Part shown: positions 16,110 through 25,461 of the stretch, piece after piece
Numbering within the stretch: position 1 is the first letter of the stretch
Layout of the letters: every line of letters starts with the position of its first letter
IMG/VR virus record: IMGVR_UViG_3300048924_000421
Coordinates: 1-27,930 of that record
Direction: 5' to 3' (one strand)
DNA: 27,930 nucleotides
From: a virus
The notes under the pieces: model-generated
Database searches by the model: none
The model's input: only the letters and a program-made list of their open reading frames with translations
Told to the model about the DNA's origin: nothing
Position numbers and translations under genes: made by a program

Positions 16110-17931
16110 CAGTCTCTCCTTTCGGACATAAAATCAGGACCTCGTCATCTCTGGCGGTGACGGTGCTTTGTGTTTCCACCGGGGTGAGTTTGCCCGTTTC
16201 ATCAATAACGTCGTGACTAAGAACCAGCGCGTTCACGGACTGCACCAGCGGTGACTGTTGCAGCGTGGCCAGCAGCCGGTAGTAGTCCACCTGGTTGCCC
16301 GGCGTGACCGCCTGGCGCCGATCGGTCGCCCAGGGCATATAGTCGTGTTGTAACTGCGCCGCGAGCTGACGATAGCCATAATCCGGGTTAATACCCGCTA
16401 CGAACGTCACCCGATAGCGGGCCGTCACATCGATATATTTCGGGTTTTTGAGCGTCGGCGCCGCCCACAGCGAGGTGTACTGCGCCAGCCACTGCGCCAT
16501 CCGAGTCAGCCTTCCGTCACTGAGCGCCGGGCGCAGCACGTCATCGTTGTCACCATAACGCCCGTCAGGAATAACCATAAGCGATTGCACCTCAAGCGCC
16601 GGCAGACGACTAAGTTTGTGCACATCGGGAAAACGGACATCAAAAATCTCCGGGTAGTGCTCCATCAGCAGGCTGCGCATATTGTTCCAGGTGATCGCCC
16701 GCTGCCGGTGGCTTATCCGGGTCGCGGCGCGCTGCAACATCGCCGCCTCCGTTTCCCGTGGTTGCCCGCCGACAGACGGCACGGGCTGGCGAACGTCGCT
16801 GATGGCGGCAACTGGCGTCACCAGCTGGCTGACGGTATTGGCCGGCAACGGCTGGGCAAAGTGGCTGTCATCTATCGCCTGCGTCATATTCAGGGTCGCG
16901 GTCATCGCATTGGCCAGTACGGCCTGCAGTTTCGGCATCGCCTCGGCGAGGGCGCTCTCGTCCTTTGCCGTTTCCTTTCCGTTCAGCTTACCTTTGATCC
17001 AGTAATACTCGGCCTTCTGCAGCCCGTCATCCATTGGCGAGCCTGGCTTACTGTCCGCCGGCAGCCGCGCTCGCCAAAGGTTGCTGACGGACAGGCCCAC
17101 CGTCTCGTCCTGCAACTCCGCATCCAGCGAGGTCCATTTTGTGCCGTTGAAATAACACCAGGCCAGATCCAGCGACGATGAGGCGCGCACAGACCAGTAA
17201 ACCGACAGGGTGTCCTGCGCAGCAGTCCCGCTGAACCCCAGATAAAGCACGGAGGTATCCTCTTGGGTATCCGCGCCTTCCCCTGCTTCGGTAAAAAGAC
17301 GCACCCCTTCAGCCGGCAACGCAACGCCTGCAGCGATGTCGATGCCGGTATACAGTTTCCACGCATCCTCAACCAGGGCCGTCCAGCACAGCTGTTCCAG
17401 TTGCTGGCCGGTGATCAGCAGACTGTCGTCAGTCTGGTAGGTGATGCTGTTCCCGGCGCTGTCCTGGCCGCCATCCAGCAGGATGCCGGCGGGTAACACA
17501 GTCGGGGACGCATTTCTTTGCAGCGTAAAGCTCACCACCACGCTGTCCGGCTGCGGATCGCGAGGGGCGAACCCCAATAAATTCCGGTAGTAGAGTGAGC
17601 GGTGCCTCGCCGGCACCGTGTTCAGCAGGGCTTTGGGTGTCTCAAGCAGATGCAGCAGCGCCAGCAGGAACGCCTGCTGCACCGGCAGCGTTTTCTCTGC
17701 AAGTTCGGGGTGCTGATAGATGTCACTCAGCGCTTGCGGCGTGTCGCCGACCAGCCAGAAGCGGCTCCAGTCAGCATCGGCATGGCTGGCAAAGGGCAAC
17801 GCTTCGGTATATTTTGCCACCAGATTGAGCAGGTCCTTCCCTGTTCGTGGCTCCAGCAGGAAAGTCTGGTCGGTTAATCCGCTGCCCACTCTCTGTTTCA
17901 GTTGCTCCAGGTCAGACATGATGTTGTCCAT
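16102..17931 (-). CDS. afp11: Afp11-like baseplate J / wedge protein, 609 aa
   Basis: This is the second wedge protein, paired with Afp12 in a heterotrimeric baseplate wedge. The size (about 600 residues) and the segment LLGFAPRDPQPDSVVVSFTLQ followed by PAGILLDGG match the baseplate J-like family, in which PxG-type turns precede a beta-rich insertion. The C-terminus has the J-like LKNPKYIDVTARYRV segment. The first ATG (17931) has no good ribosome site; the ATG four codons later (17919, MSDLEQ...) is a reasonable alternative. It is 63 bases downstream of afp10 and overlaps afp12 by 8 bases. Confidence 0.9.
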   Translation of the reverse strand: MDNIMSDLEQLKQRVGSGLTDQTFLLEPRTGKDLLNLVAKYTEALPFASHADADWSRFWLVGDTPQALSDIYQHPELAEKTLPVQQAFLLALLHLLETPKALLNTVPARHRSLYYRNLLGFAPRDPQPDSVVVSFTLQRNASPTVLPAGILLDGGQDSAGNSITYQTDDSLLITGQQLEQLCWTALVEDAWKLYTGIDIAAGVALPAEGVRLFTEAGEGADTQEDTSVLYLGFSGTAAQDTLSVYWSVRASSSLDLAWCYFNGTKWTSLDAELQDETVGLSVSNLWRARLPADSKPGSPMDDGLQKAEYYWIKGKLNGKETAKDESALAEAMPKLQAVLANAMTATLNMTQAIDDSHFAQPLPANTVSQLVTPVAAISDVRQPVPSVGGQPRETEAAMLQRAATRISHRQRAITWNNMRSLLMEHYPEIFDVRFPDVHKLSRLPALEVQSLMVIPDGRYGDNDDVLRPALSDGRLTRMAQWLAQYTSLWAAPTLKNPKYIDVTARYRVTFVAGINPDYGYRQLAAQLQHDYMPWATDRRQAVTPGNQVDYYRLLATLQQSPLVQSVNALVLSHDVIDETGKLTPVETQSTVTARDDEVLILCPKGETDV

Positions 17932-17994
17932 TGGTTATGTGATGATAAAGAAGACTCGCAGGGACCGCTTTCACCCTATCGGCAGCACGATGAC

Positions 17995-18417
17995 TTACCC
18001 GGCGGTAACAAAGGTCTGGCTGTTGATAAATGTCCCCACCCCGGTGACAGCCTTCAGATCCGTATCCGGTTTTCCTTGCGGATCCTGGGCCGGTGTCGTG
18101 GGCTGAAATTGCGTCGTAAACTGGCTGCCGACGAGGATTATCGGTGCCGGCGCCGTCGCAAACGCAGCCTGCTGATCGAACGCCAACGCTTTGATGGTAA
18201 GTGTTCCTTTTCCCGGGGAGGCGACAAAAGGCGGCTTGATATAGTCAACGGTAAAGGAGACCTGCTCTTCATCCCCGACAATGCAGACCTTTTTACCCTC
18301 GATGCTGGCCTCGCCGCTGCCCCTGATCTGTGGCTGGGGCGGAGGTGTGATCGTAATCGCGCCCAACTGCGGGTTGAATGTCAGCGCATCACCGTCGATG
18401 ACCACCAGATTGCTCAT
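17995..18417 (-). CDS. afp10: Afp10-like PAAR-type spike tip, 140 aa
   Basis: Small beta-rich protein that caps the Afp8 spike trimer and forms the membrane-piercing tip. The sequence is rich in short beta strands separated by Pro/Gly turns, with MSNLVVIDGDALTF, a TPPPQPQIRGSG segment and a KKVCIVGDEEQV segment that resemble the PAAR-like DUF4280/Pvc10 group. Its ATG overlaps the stop of afp9 (shared ATGA), so the two are translationally coupled. The assignment combines fold-level appearance with its fixed position between afp9 and afp11. Confidence 0.88.
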   Translation of the reverse strand: MSNLVVIDGDALTFNPQLGAITITPPPQPQIRGSGEASIEGKKVCIVGDEEQVSFTVDYIKPPFVASPGKGTLTIKALAFDQQAAFATAPAPIILVGSQFTTQFQPTTPAQDPQGKPDTDLKAVTGVGTFINSQTFVTAG

Positions 18418-18833
18418 AGTAACCTCAGCGTCTGGCCGTCATGGATATTCAGCGTCCCGTCCACCGTCTCGACCAGATCCGTGCCCGACAGAGACACGGT
18501 GATCTGCACCCGCAGACGGCTCGCGTCCTGTGCCCCCGGCTGAATAATGACGTCCTTGAGCAGCGCCCGGGGTTCATGGCGCAGAATGCTCTCTTCGATG
18601 CGGTTGTGAATGTTGGCCAGCAATTCATCGGTGATATTCTCAAAGATAAAATCATGCATGCCCGCGCCATAGCTCTCACGCATAATGCGTTCGCCCGGCT
18701 CCGTCATAAACAGCACGCGCAAACTCTGCATCACCGCCTCAACGCCCGCCGTCAGGGACACGCCGCCGGGCTCAAACCGCGGTGGAAATGCCCAGCTTTG
18801 CCCCAGGGTCGCGGTCAAAATGTCGTTACTCAT
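18414..18833 (-). CDS. afp9: Afp9-like gp25/GPW baseplate protein, 139 aa
   Basis: Homologue of T4 gp25, the inner-baseplate protein that nucleates sheath assembly. The typical gp25/GPW segment is present: PGERIMRESYGAGMHDFIF (residues ~54-72), where the usual PGER...G motif sits, followed by an amphipathic helix with the EPR motif (HEPRALL, residues ~91-97). Length is typical. It follows afp8 by 20 bases and overlaps afp10 by 4 bases (ATGA). Confidence 0.94.
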   Translation of the reverse strand: MSNDILTATLGQSWAFPPRFEPGGVSLTAGVEAVMQSLRVLFMTEPGERIMRESYGAGMHDFIFENITDELLANIHNRIEESILRHEPRALLKDVIIQPGAQDASRLRVQITVSLSGTDLVETVDGTLNIHDGQTLRLL

Positions 18834-18853
18834 GGCAACCTCACCGTAATAGG

Positions 18854-20422
18854 TTATTTTTTCAGGTTAATTTTTGCGCTGGTGATCTCCACCTGCTGCT
18901 TGCCCGCGATCGACACCTTACCCTCGGCCTGCAGTTGCAGGACGTTCGGCGTCTGAAGGGCAATGTCCCCTTCGCCGGTTAAGGTGAGCGCATTGTCGCC
19001 GGTCATCAGCGTCAGCGTTTTCTCCTCGGTGTCGATCATCAGGGCCTTTGTCTGGTTGGCCTGACTCACGATCAGCCCTTTACGGTTGTTCTTTTCATCC
19101 GGTGGGAACGGAGCCGTATTTTTCGGGTTGTGCATCGCCCCCAGGATGATCGGATAACGCGGATCGCTGTCGATAAACCCCACCACCACTTCATCACCGG
19201 GCTCCGGGTAAAAACAAAATCCACTCGCTTTGCTGGCCCACGGCTTACTCAGGCGGGCAAAAATCAGCGAGTCGGGCAGATTCAGCGCAGGCAGATGCAG
19301 GGCAATCCGATCCAGATGCTGGGGATCGGCGGTAAAACCCGCTACCGTGCCAATATGCAACGACCGCACCGGGGGCGCGGGCTCCAGCATAGACGCCGGC
19401 AACCCCATCACCAGTTCGCTGCGCCAGCCATGCTCCGTATCAAACAGCTGATTGACCCCGCTCAGTATCGCCGTGCCGTCCAGCCCCGCCCCAAACCCGC
19501 TCAGGGTGATACTCTCGCCCGCCGCGAAGTCCCGGGTCCCCGCCAGCACAATGTGGCCCTGTACGCCGGTCATCTGTTGATAGTTCAGCCAGGAGCTAGA
19601 CAGGGCTTGCAGCGTGGCTTCAGGCAGCATGCTGAACGCCAGCGCGTAATCTTGCCGCCCGGCGGAAGCCTGACCGACCTGACCCTCAGGCTTCCAGGGA
19701 TGAAACGCGCCGACCGCGCTTTTTTGCGCAGGCGTGAGCTTTTGTGCGGCAATATCCCATCCCTGCAGTGACAGGCTGTCCGGTGTAAAGCGGTTATCAA
19801 AACTCAAATTGATGTCATACAGCCTGTAGTCGCGACTGTTGTGAGTCAGCCGCCGTGAGGTCGTTGCCGCGTCGGACAATGGGCGGATCACCACCTTATC
19901 GCTGGCGGCATCGGGCAGCAGCCAGCAGTTGGTGGACAGCAGCCGGCTGCGAATAAACTGCCAGTCACTGAGGCGAAACTGGATCAGCTGATCGTGTTTG
20001 CAGCTCAGCTTCGCCGCCGCTTTTTGCGTCACTGTCACCCCCGCAGACTGCAGCAGCCGCTTCAGGACGGTGCTGTCATCCTGCTGACGGAATACCCGGC
20101 TATGGGGCAAAAACGTCAGTTTCTGCAACGCGTGGCGTGCCTCCAGCCGAACGGACCAGTTTTTGCCCTTCAGCTGCATCTTCTTTTGCACCAGATAACC
20201 GTCGAAAAGGGGCTTGTTATCATGGGCAATCACCACCCGGGCGCCCAGGCTAAAACGGCTGACTTCGCGTTGTACCGCGCTATCCGCAGCGCCATGGTTA
20301 TCCGTGGTTATACGCAGCTCCAGCTGTGCCAGCGGGATCTCATTGATCAGCTGCTGTACCCGCAAACGACGGATCCCCAATGTGCTCGGCTTGCCCGCAA
20401 TGCTCAGGGTGAAGTGGCTCAT
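18854..20422 (-). CDS. afp8: Afp8-like VgrG/gp27-gp5 spike protein, 522 aa
   Basis: Central spike trimer below the tube. Residues ~1-330 form the gp27-like hub (MSHFTLSIAGKPSTLGIRRL then paired barrels). Residues ~350-445 are the gp5 OB-fold, seen in VRSLHIGTVAG, the GDEVVVGFID segment and RYPIILGAMHN. The C-terminal ~75 residues are short alternating beta repeats (TLTLMTGDNALTL, then IALQTPNVLQL, then KVSIAGKQQVEI) that will form the needle. No lysozyme domain and no C-terminal effector extension is present. Start overlaps the stop of afp7 by 4 bases. Confidence 0.95.
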   Translation of the reverse strand: MSHFTLSIAGKPSTLGIRRLRVQQLINEIPLAQLELRITTDNHGAADSAVQREVSRFSLGARVVIAHDNKPLFDGYLVQKKMQLKGKNWSVRLEARHALQKLTFLPHSRVFRQQDDSTVLKRLLQSAGVTVTQKAAAKLSCKHDQLIQFRLSDWQFIRSRLLSTNCWLLPDAASDKVVIRPLSDAATTSRRLTHNSRDYRLYDINLSFDNRFTPDSLSLQGWDIAAQKLTPAQKSAVGAFHPWKPEGQVGQASAGRQDYALAFSMLPEATLQALSSSWLNYQQMTGVQGHIVLAGTRDFAAGESITLSGFGAGLDGTAILSGVNQLFDTEHGWRSELVMGLPASMLEPAPPVRSLHIGTVAGFTADPQHLDRIALHLPALNLPDSLIFARLSKPWASKASGFCFYPEPGDEVVVGFIDSDPRYPIILGAMHNPKNTAPFPPDEKNNRKGLIVSQANQTKALMIDTEEKTLTLMTGDNALTLTGEGDIALQTPNVLQLQAEGKVSIAGKQQVEITSAKINLKK

Positions 20423-21108
20423 GCCTCCCCCCCTTTCGTCGCCCGCAGCAGGTCTCCGGACCGAAAATCATCGAGATTATCCAAATCGTTATCCCAGGCC
20501 AGCGATAACGGATCGACGCTGCCGGCCAGCGCCCCGCCGGCGCTGAGCGCCAGCAGCGGCAGCGAGGCCAAATCCGATACGCTGACCAGGGCTCGGTCGG
20601 GGGCGCTTTGCGCCTTAAGGGATTGCTGAATGACAAAGCTCTCATCCGCCACCAGGCTTAACCGCACGGTGGCCCGCAGCGGTGTAGCGTCACGATCAAA
20701 CAGCGTGTATGTGACCGATAAATCGCGGGCGCGCCCGGCAAACCACCCTTTACTCTCCCAGCGCATTTTTCCCCAGGTGATGCGCAAAAAGTAAGGTGAC
20801 CCGGTGGCCGCATCCACGGCGCAAAGGGTTTTCAACATGGCCAGCTGCGTCTCTATCGGGGTGGTATTCCCGGGCATCTGACTGTCAAACAACAAGGTCA
20901 GGTTGAGGCCGACCGGCTCGGAAATCACATAGCGGTTGCTTTGCAACGCCGTGTTGATGGTGTCTTCGGTGTCAAACCGCGTCTGATAATCCAGCTGGAT
21001 CGTCTCCGGGTTATACATCGCGCTCATGCTGCACACAGGGATTTTCCCTTCGCGATCTTTCCAGGCGCTGAGGGTCAGCTTTGACAGCCCCCGTTCAAGT
21101 AAGCTCAC
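20419..21108 (-). CDS. afp7: Afp7-like LysM-type hub protein, 229 aa
   Basis: Small baseplate hub protein that joins the spike to the tube in Afp/PVC. The segment MYNPETIQLDYQTRFD, followed by LNLTLLFDSQMPGN, is characteristic of Afp7/Pvc7 and of the T4 gp53-like LysM hub proteins. The gene starts with GTG, which overlaps the TGA of afp6 (GTGA), and ends overlapping the start of afp8 (ATGA). The run afp5-afp6-afp7-afp8 is therefore fully overlapped, which should fix the ratios of these baseplate and tube-base proteins. Confidence 0.9.
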   Translation of the reverse strand: MSLLERGLSKLTLSAWKDREGKIPVCSMSAMYNPETIQLDYQTRFDTEDTINTALQSNRYVISEPVGLNLTLLFDSQMPGNTTPIETQLAMLKTLCAVDAATGSPYFLRITWGKMRWESKGWFAGRARDLSVTYTLFDRDATPLRATVRLSLVADESFVIQQSLKAQSAPDRALVSVSDLASLPLLALSAGGALAGSVDPLSLAWDNDLDNLDDFRSGDLLRATKGGEA

Positions 21109-21272
21109 TGGCGCCCCCTTTCAAGCAGCTGTTCCAGCACCTCTTGTTTAATCCTCTCCACCCACCGCTCGTCGTCCCAATCACGGTGCTGCGTCAACGG
21201 CAGGGATGGAGCAGAAGGGGCCGGCTCGGTGACCTCAACTTGGACGATCAACTCACGAATTTCGACAGTCAT
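21105..21272 (-). CDS. afp6: Afp6-like small protein (DUF5908-type), 55 aa
   Basis: A 55-residue gene hidden between afp5 and afp7. It starts MTVEIRELIVQVEV, a beginning typical of the DUF5908/Afp6 family, and its C-terminal half is a charged helix (ERWVERIKQEVLEQLLERGRQ-like, residues 36-55). A short Pro-rich linker lies at 17-26. The ATG overlaps the TGA of afp5 (ATGA) and its own TGA overlaps the GTG of afp7. Afp6 is not a major structural protein in the solved particles; a role in assembly is suggested by conservation. Confidence 0.85.
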   Translation of the reverse strand: MTVEIRELIVQVEVTEPAPSAPSLPLTQHRDWDDERWVERIKQEVLEQLLERGRQ

Positions 21273-21721
21273 AGTTTTATCCCCAGCATGCGCATATCTT
21301 GGTAGCGCAGCTCAAGTGTGTTGATGAGCACCTGGTTACTGCCGGCATCCAAATCGCCCATCTGCCAGCGCACCGGCAGGGCATGGCTCAGCGTCCAGGT
21401 GGTCACCGGTAATGAAAGCTCGTTCAGCAACATGATCACCACGTTGGCCCACTGCGTGCTTTCCCGGCGCAACACGCGGTCAAACTGTAGCGTCAGGGGA
21501 GAGGCGTTCATCACGCCGCGCTCCAGCACCAGGCTGCCGTGATCCACCTGTTCGGCCAGCCAGAGGTTGCGGGCATTTTCGCCCCCTTCCCGGTGCTGGC
21601 TCACTCCCAGCGTGCGCGACAACCCGGAAACGCGCTGGAATGCAATGTCAAACGGGCTTGGAATGTTGTTAAATAAAAAATTGACGAGAAAACGGTGGGA
21701 TACCGCGGGTGTATTCACCAT
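21269..21721 (-). CDS. afp5: Afp5-like tube-initiator protein, 150 aa
   Basis: Paralogue of the Afp1 inner-tube protein (T4 gp19-like fold) that forms the first ring or rings of the tube above the baseplate. Recognisable features are the N-terminal FLVNFLFNNIPSPFDIAFQRVSGL-like beta hairpin (residues ~11-34, compare IVTLGDEQVPFTSASGL in Afp1) and the late NTLELRYQDM strand. A perfect GGAGG ribosome site lies 6-7 bases before the ATG. It starts 2 bases after the afp4 stop and overlaps afp6. Confidence 0.92.
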   Translation of the reverse strand: MVNTPAVSHRFLVNFLFNNIPSPFDIAFQRVSGLSRTLGVSQHREGGENARNLWLAEQVDHGSLVLERGVMNASPLTLQFDRVLRRESTQWANVVIMLLNELSLPVTTWTLSHALPVRWQMGDLDAGSNQVLINTLELRYQDMRMLGIKL

Positions 21722-21723
21722 GA

Positions 21724-22941
21724 TTATCCTCCGATTTGCGCGCTGGCCGTGCCGTCACGCAGATCCAGCGTCAGGCTAATGTCGATGAATTCCGCGGGAG
21801 CCAGCAGTGCCAGACGGACCTGCAGGATTATCTTGCCCTGGCAAATATCGTCTTGCGTCATGGTTTCATCCAGCCCGATACTGAGCGAAAAAGCGTCCTC
21901 CTCCACCGTGCCGAAAAACGCTCCGGCCAGCCATTGCTGCCGCAGCCACGTCCAGACCTGGCCCTTCAACTTCATCCAGGTCGGGGTCGTATTCGGCTCA
22001 AACATGTAAGCGCGTGCCAGTTTGCTCAAATAGTGCTCCACGCTGCTGACCAGCAAACGGGTCTGGATATAGCGCCAGACCGTATTCTCCTCGTTGAGTA
22101 AGGTCCGGCATCCCCACAGGCGCACGCCTTTCCCGACAAAACTGCGGATCAGGTTGCAGGACACCCCCAGATTATCCAGCAATGCCTGAGACGTCAGGAT
22201 ACTTTGGATAGGTCGACGGGTTTTGGCCAACGGGAGGTTGGCCGGCGCCTTCCATACCCCGTTATCGTGGGCGCTGCGCTGAATGACCGCCGCGACGGCT
22301 GGCAGGGGGGACACCACCACGGGTGCCGACGCCTCATCTTCGTAACTGGTTTCCAGCCGAGGCCACCAGGCCGCCCCGCGCTGGCACAGGTCTGCGGAAA
22401 AAAACTGCCCGGTCAGCGTCACCGCCTGCTCCGGGGCGTCCGGTAACTCCAGCAGCGCAAAGCGCTGCGGGGCCTGACGACACAGCGTCAGTAACGCTTG
22501 CCAGCCCTGATACCACAGGGCATCGACGTCAACCTCAGCCGTATTCACCTCATTCAGCTCACTCAGCTCCGGTACCAGGACCAGGCCGGTCTTGTCATCC
22601 GCCAACAGCGTCTCCAGCATCTGCGGCACCTGTAATGCGCCAATCAGAGCGTGCAGACGCGCGGCAGGTTCTCCCTGCCCTGGCCCGAGGGACAGCACGT
22701 AGCACTGCTGCCCGCCGTTTTCAAAGAAGTGGCGCAGGGAGTACGCCAGCGTCCCACGTTGACCAAAGTGGAAGATCGCCTGCGTCAGTGATCCCACGCT
22801 GATGGGCTGCATCACCGTGACCGGTATCGCCACACCAGGGAAGGAATAACCAATAAACAGGGGCATCGTCACCGGATTGTCGCCTGATGCCTGTGTTAAC
22901 AGCGTTTCATCGTACGAAACCCCAGGAAGAACCATTGCCAT
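21724..22941 (-). CDS. afp4: Afp4-like sheath protein, 405 aa
   Basis: Third contractile sheath protein, the longest-diverged of the three. It keeps the family layout: N-terminal LPGVSYDE then AIPVTVMQ..., mid-protein VWKAPANLPLA with the WKAPAN motif shared by all three sheaths, the LWGCRTL motif, and the C-terminal TMTQDDICQGKIILQVRLA with PAEFIDISL. I place the start at ATG 22941, with AAGGAT about 8 bases before it, rather than at GTG 22944. In solved Afp/PVC structures this copy sits at the sheath base next to the baseplate. It starts 41 bases after afp3 stops. Confidence 0.94.
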   Translation of the reverse strand: MAMVLPGVSYDETLLTQASGDNPVTMPLFIGYSFPGVAIPVTVMQPISVGSLTQAIFHFGQRGTLAYSLRHFFENGGQQCYVLSLGPGQGEPAARLHALIGALQVPQMLETLLADDKTGLVLVPELSELNEVNTAEVDVDALWYQGWQALLTLCRQAPQRFALLELPDAPEQAVTLTGQFFSADLCQRGAAWWPRLETSYEDEASAPVVVSPLPAVAAVIQRSAHDNGVWKAPANLPLAKTRRPIQSILTSQALLDNLGVSCNLIRSFVGKGVRLWGCRTLLNEENTVWRYIQTRLLVSSVEHYLSKLARAYMFEPNTTPTWMKLKGQVWTWLRQQWLAGAFFGTVEEDAFSLSIGLDETMTQDDICQGKIILQVRLALLAPAEFIDISLTLDLRDGTASAQIGG

Positions 22942-22982
22942 CACGGTATCCTTATAAAGAGTCGGAAAAGGGTTTTCCCCCT

Positions 22983-24359
22983 TTACTGAGACATGTCCTG
23001 AGTAAACCTAAGGATAATGAACTCGGCCGGGCGCACGGCGGCCATCCCCACCTGAATGATCATTTTCCCCTGATTAATCTCGACTTGTGTCATGGTGATC
23101 CCCTTACCGACGCGCACAAAATACGCCTCTTCCGCTTTATTGCCGGCCAGGGCGCCCTGTTGCCACAGGCGGTGAAGGTAGTTATCAATCGCTGCCTGCA
23201 CCCGTTTCCAGGTCGGCTGGCTGTTGGGCTCAAACACCATTGGTTGCAGGGCCTTTTTGATGTCGCGCTCTGTCGCATCGAACAAGCGGCGCACCGGGAT
23301 ATAGCGCCAGTCATCATCATCTCTCTGCGTGCGGCAGCCCCACACGACCAGCCCGCGATCGCTGAAATGACGAATGACATTGATGCCTTTCGGGTTCAGC
23401 TCCGCCTGTTGCTCATTGGTGACCCGGACACTGACATCGCTGACGCCATTGAGCACCACGTTCGCCGGTGCTTTCCACACCCCGCGTTCACCGTCAGTCT
23501 TGCCGTACACCCCTGCCATCAATGCGGAAGGCGGCAGCGAGAGGGGCACACTCAGGTAACCGGTCAGGGCTTGATCAATCACACCGGCAAAGTTGGCGTT
23601 AGCCGTACGCAGGTCGGCCAGCGTGGTGATGGTCGTGCCCGTCCCGTCGGTGTAGCCAGTGATGGCGACCTGCTTATCACCCAGCGTCCGGGTGTGCGGC
23701 ACCTCTAGACTCGGGTAATACACCGCCACCTGGGCGGAACCGCTGACTGCGCTGGGCGAGTCGCCATTGGCGCTGTCGGCCAGCAGGAAGTACCCTTTGT
23801 GCAGATCCAGTGAGGCGGCCAGCGCACCATACACCGCCGTGCGGTAAGCCTCATCGGGATCCGGGCAGGCCAGCAGTGTGATCGCCCCTACATCATCGAT
23901 AAGGCCCGGCAGCGCGGCCAATGCGTCTTTATCGTCTGCCTTTTCCAGCGGATAGAGGTAGCAAGGGCCACCGCCGTTCTGGAAATAGAGGCGCAGGGCG
24001 ACGGAGGCAGTAGGATCCAGAACCGCAATATCATTAATCTGATAGGTGTACTGTTTTGTCGCCTCACCGACGCGCGTTGCCGCTGTAAACGACGCCTTTT
24101 TCGTCTCTTCAGATGCAGGAGGCGGCTCAACCTCCGATGACTTCACGGTGACAGTTGCGAAAGAAGGCGCGTTGCTGTCAAACAGGGTGGTATAGTCTAG
24201 CCAGCTGCCGATGCGCGTAACCGCGCCCGCCAGTTCTGACTTGAGCGGGGTAAAACGTGCGACAAATAACGGCACGGCGGTCGCTCCCGCGCTCACCGAC
24301 ATCGCCGGCGAGGCATCTTCTTCAATATAAACACCCGGTACAGTTGTATCTGTAGGCAT
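22983..24359 (-). CDS. afp3: Afp3-like sheath protein, 458 aa
   Basis: Sheath protein with an extra surface domain, longer than Afp2 by about 100 residues. It shows PGVYIEEDASPAMSVSAGATAVP at the N-terminus, VWKAPANVVLNGV, LVVWGCRTQ, the RYIPVRRLFDATERDIKKAL segment, QPTWKRVQA and the terminal PAEFIILRFTQDMSQ, all shared with Afp2. Residues ~60-120 and ~160-300 are the insert that decorates the particle surface. The ribosome site is AAGGAAAAGAAC. It follows afp2 by 19 bases. Confidence 0.95.
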   Translation of the reverse strand: MPTDTTVPGVYIEEDASPAMSVSAGATAVPLFVARFTPLKSELAGAVTRIGSWLDYTTLFDSNAPSFATVTVKSSEVEPPPASEETKKASFTAATRVGEATKQYTYQINDIAVLDPTASVALRLYFQNGGGPCYLYPLEKADDKDALAALPGLIDDVGAITLLACPDPDEAYRTAVYGALAASLDLHKGYFLLADSANGDSPSAVSGSAQVAVYYPSLEVPHTRTLGDKQVAITGYTDGTGTTITTLADLRTANANFAGVIDQALTGYLSVPLSLPPSALMAGVYGKTDGERGVWKAPANVVLNGVSDVSVRVTNEQQAELNPKGINVIRHFSDRGLVVWGCRTQRDDDDWRYIPVRRLFDATERDIKKALQPMVFEPNSQPTWKRVQAAIDNYLHRLWQQGALAGNKAEEAYFVRVGKGITMTQVEINQGKMIIQVGMAAVRPAEFIILRFTQDMSQ

Positions 24360-24378
24360 GTTCTTTTCCTTCAGTGAA

Positions 24379-25443
24379 TTATTGCGCGATATTCTGGCTG
24401 AACTGCAGGATGATGAATTCTGCCGGGCGAACCGCGGCCAGGCCGATTTTGATGATCATCTTCCCCTGATTGATCTCTTCCTGGGTCATGGTGAGATCTT
24501 TGCCGACCTGAACAAACCAGGCGTCGGCGGGGGTACTACCGGCCAGTGCGCCCTGCTGCCACAAACCGTGCAGATAACTGTCTACGGCGGCCGTGACTCG
24601 CTGCCAGGTCGGCTGGCTGTTGGGTTCAAATACCAGTTTATTCAGGGCTTTTTGAATATCCCGCTCAACCGCGTTGAACAATCGACGAACCGGGATATAG
24701 CGCCAGTTATCGCTGTCCTCCAGCGTGCGGGCACCCCACACCACGGTGCCCTGGTCCGGGAACGTGCGGATCATGTTCAGCGCCTTGCCCTGGTTATACA
24801 TGCCCTGAAAATCATCGCTGACGGCGTACATGGGGGTAACGCCATTCACGGCCTGGTTGGCCGGCGCTTTCCACACGCCCCGCGTACGGTCGGTTTGGGC
24901 AATGGCGGCCGCAGCGATGGTGCTCGGCGGCACCGCCGCATCCGACACCAGGGTGCACCACGGGTAAAACACCGCGCCAAACGCGGAGGTCGGATACGCG
25001 TCCATGACCTCATCGGGCTTATCTGTACCAGCAATTTTGTCTTGCGGGCCGTCAAACAGGCCAAAAATACGGTAGCCCTGATTCACCACCAAGTTGAACG
25101 CATCATAAATAGGGGTAACCGTCCCTGCGGCAACAATCAGCGTAATATCATCGTATTGCGCCACCGCATCGGCGATTTTAGTCACGTCAACCAGATAACA
25201 TTTACCGCCGCCGTGCATAAACCACAATTTCAGACTGGTATAAAAAGTGTCTTTTAGCGGCGCAAGGTACGCGGAGGTAAATTCCGCCCAGTTGTGGAAA
25301 ACCTGAATCGGTTCATTCGTGGTAGCGGCACTATTGCTGTCGTATGCAAACAGGGGCACCGCGGTGGCGGCACCGTTGACCGAAAAGCTTGATACGGCAT
25401 CTTCACTGAGATAAACGCCGGGGTAAGTGGTTGTCACTGTCAT
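24379..25443 (-). CDS. afp2: Afp2-like major sheath protein, 354 aa
   Basis: Main contractile sheath subunit. Motifs seen are TYPGVYLSEDAVSSFSV, VWKAPANQAVNGV, TVVWGARTLE, RYIPVRRLFNAVERDIQKAL, QPTWQRVTAAVDSYLHGLW, MTQEEINQGKMIIKIGLA and the C-terminal PAEFIILQFSQNIAQ that forms the extended donor strand linking neighbouring subunits. The 354-residue length is that of Afp2/Pvc2. The ribosome site GAGGAC lies about 8 bases upstream. It begins 18 bases after afp1 ends. Confidence 0.97.
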   Translation of the reverse strand: MTVTTTYPGVYLSEDAVSSFSVNGAATAVPLFAYDSNSAATTNEPIQVFHNWAEFTSAYLAPLKDTFYTSLKLWFMHGGGKCYLVDVTKIADAVAQYDDITLIVAAGTVTPIYDAFNLVVNQGYRIFGLFDGPQDKIAGTDKPDEVMDAYPTSAFGAVFYPWCTLVSDAAVPPSTIAAAAIAQTDRTRGVWKAPANQAVNGVTPMYAVSDDFQGMYNQGKALNMIRTFPDQGTVVWGARTLEDSDNWRYIPVRRLFNAVERDIQKALNKLVFEPNSQPTWQRVTAAVDSYLHGLWQQGALAGSTPADAWFVQVGKDLTMTQEEINQGKMIIKIGLAAVRPAEFIILQFSQNIAQ

Positions 25444-25461
25444 GGCAACATGTCCTCTTGA

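Noticed and set aside
22887-25257. Two long plus-strand frames (273 and 299 codons) opposite afp2-afp3
   Set aside because: The two resemble each other only because the sheath genes beneath them are paralogues; mirror images, not genes.
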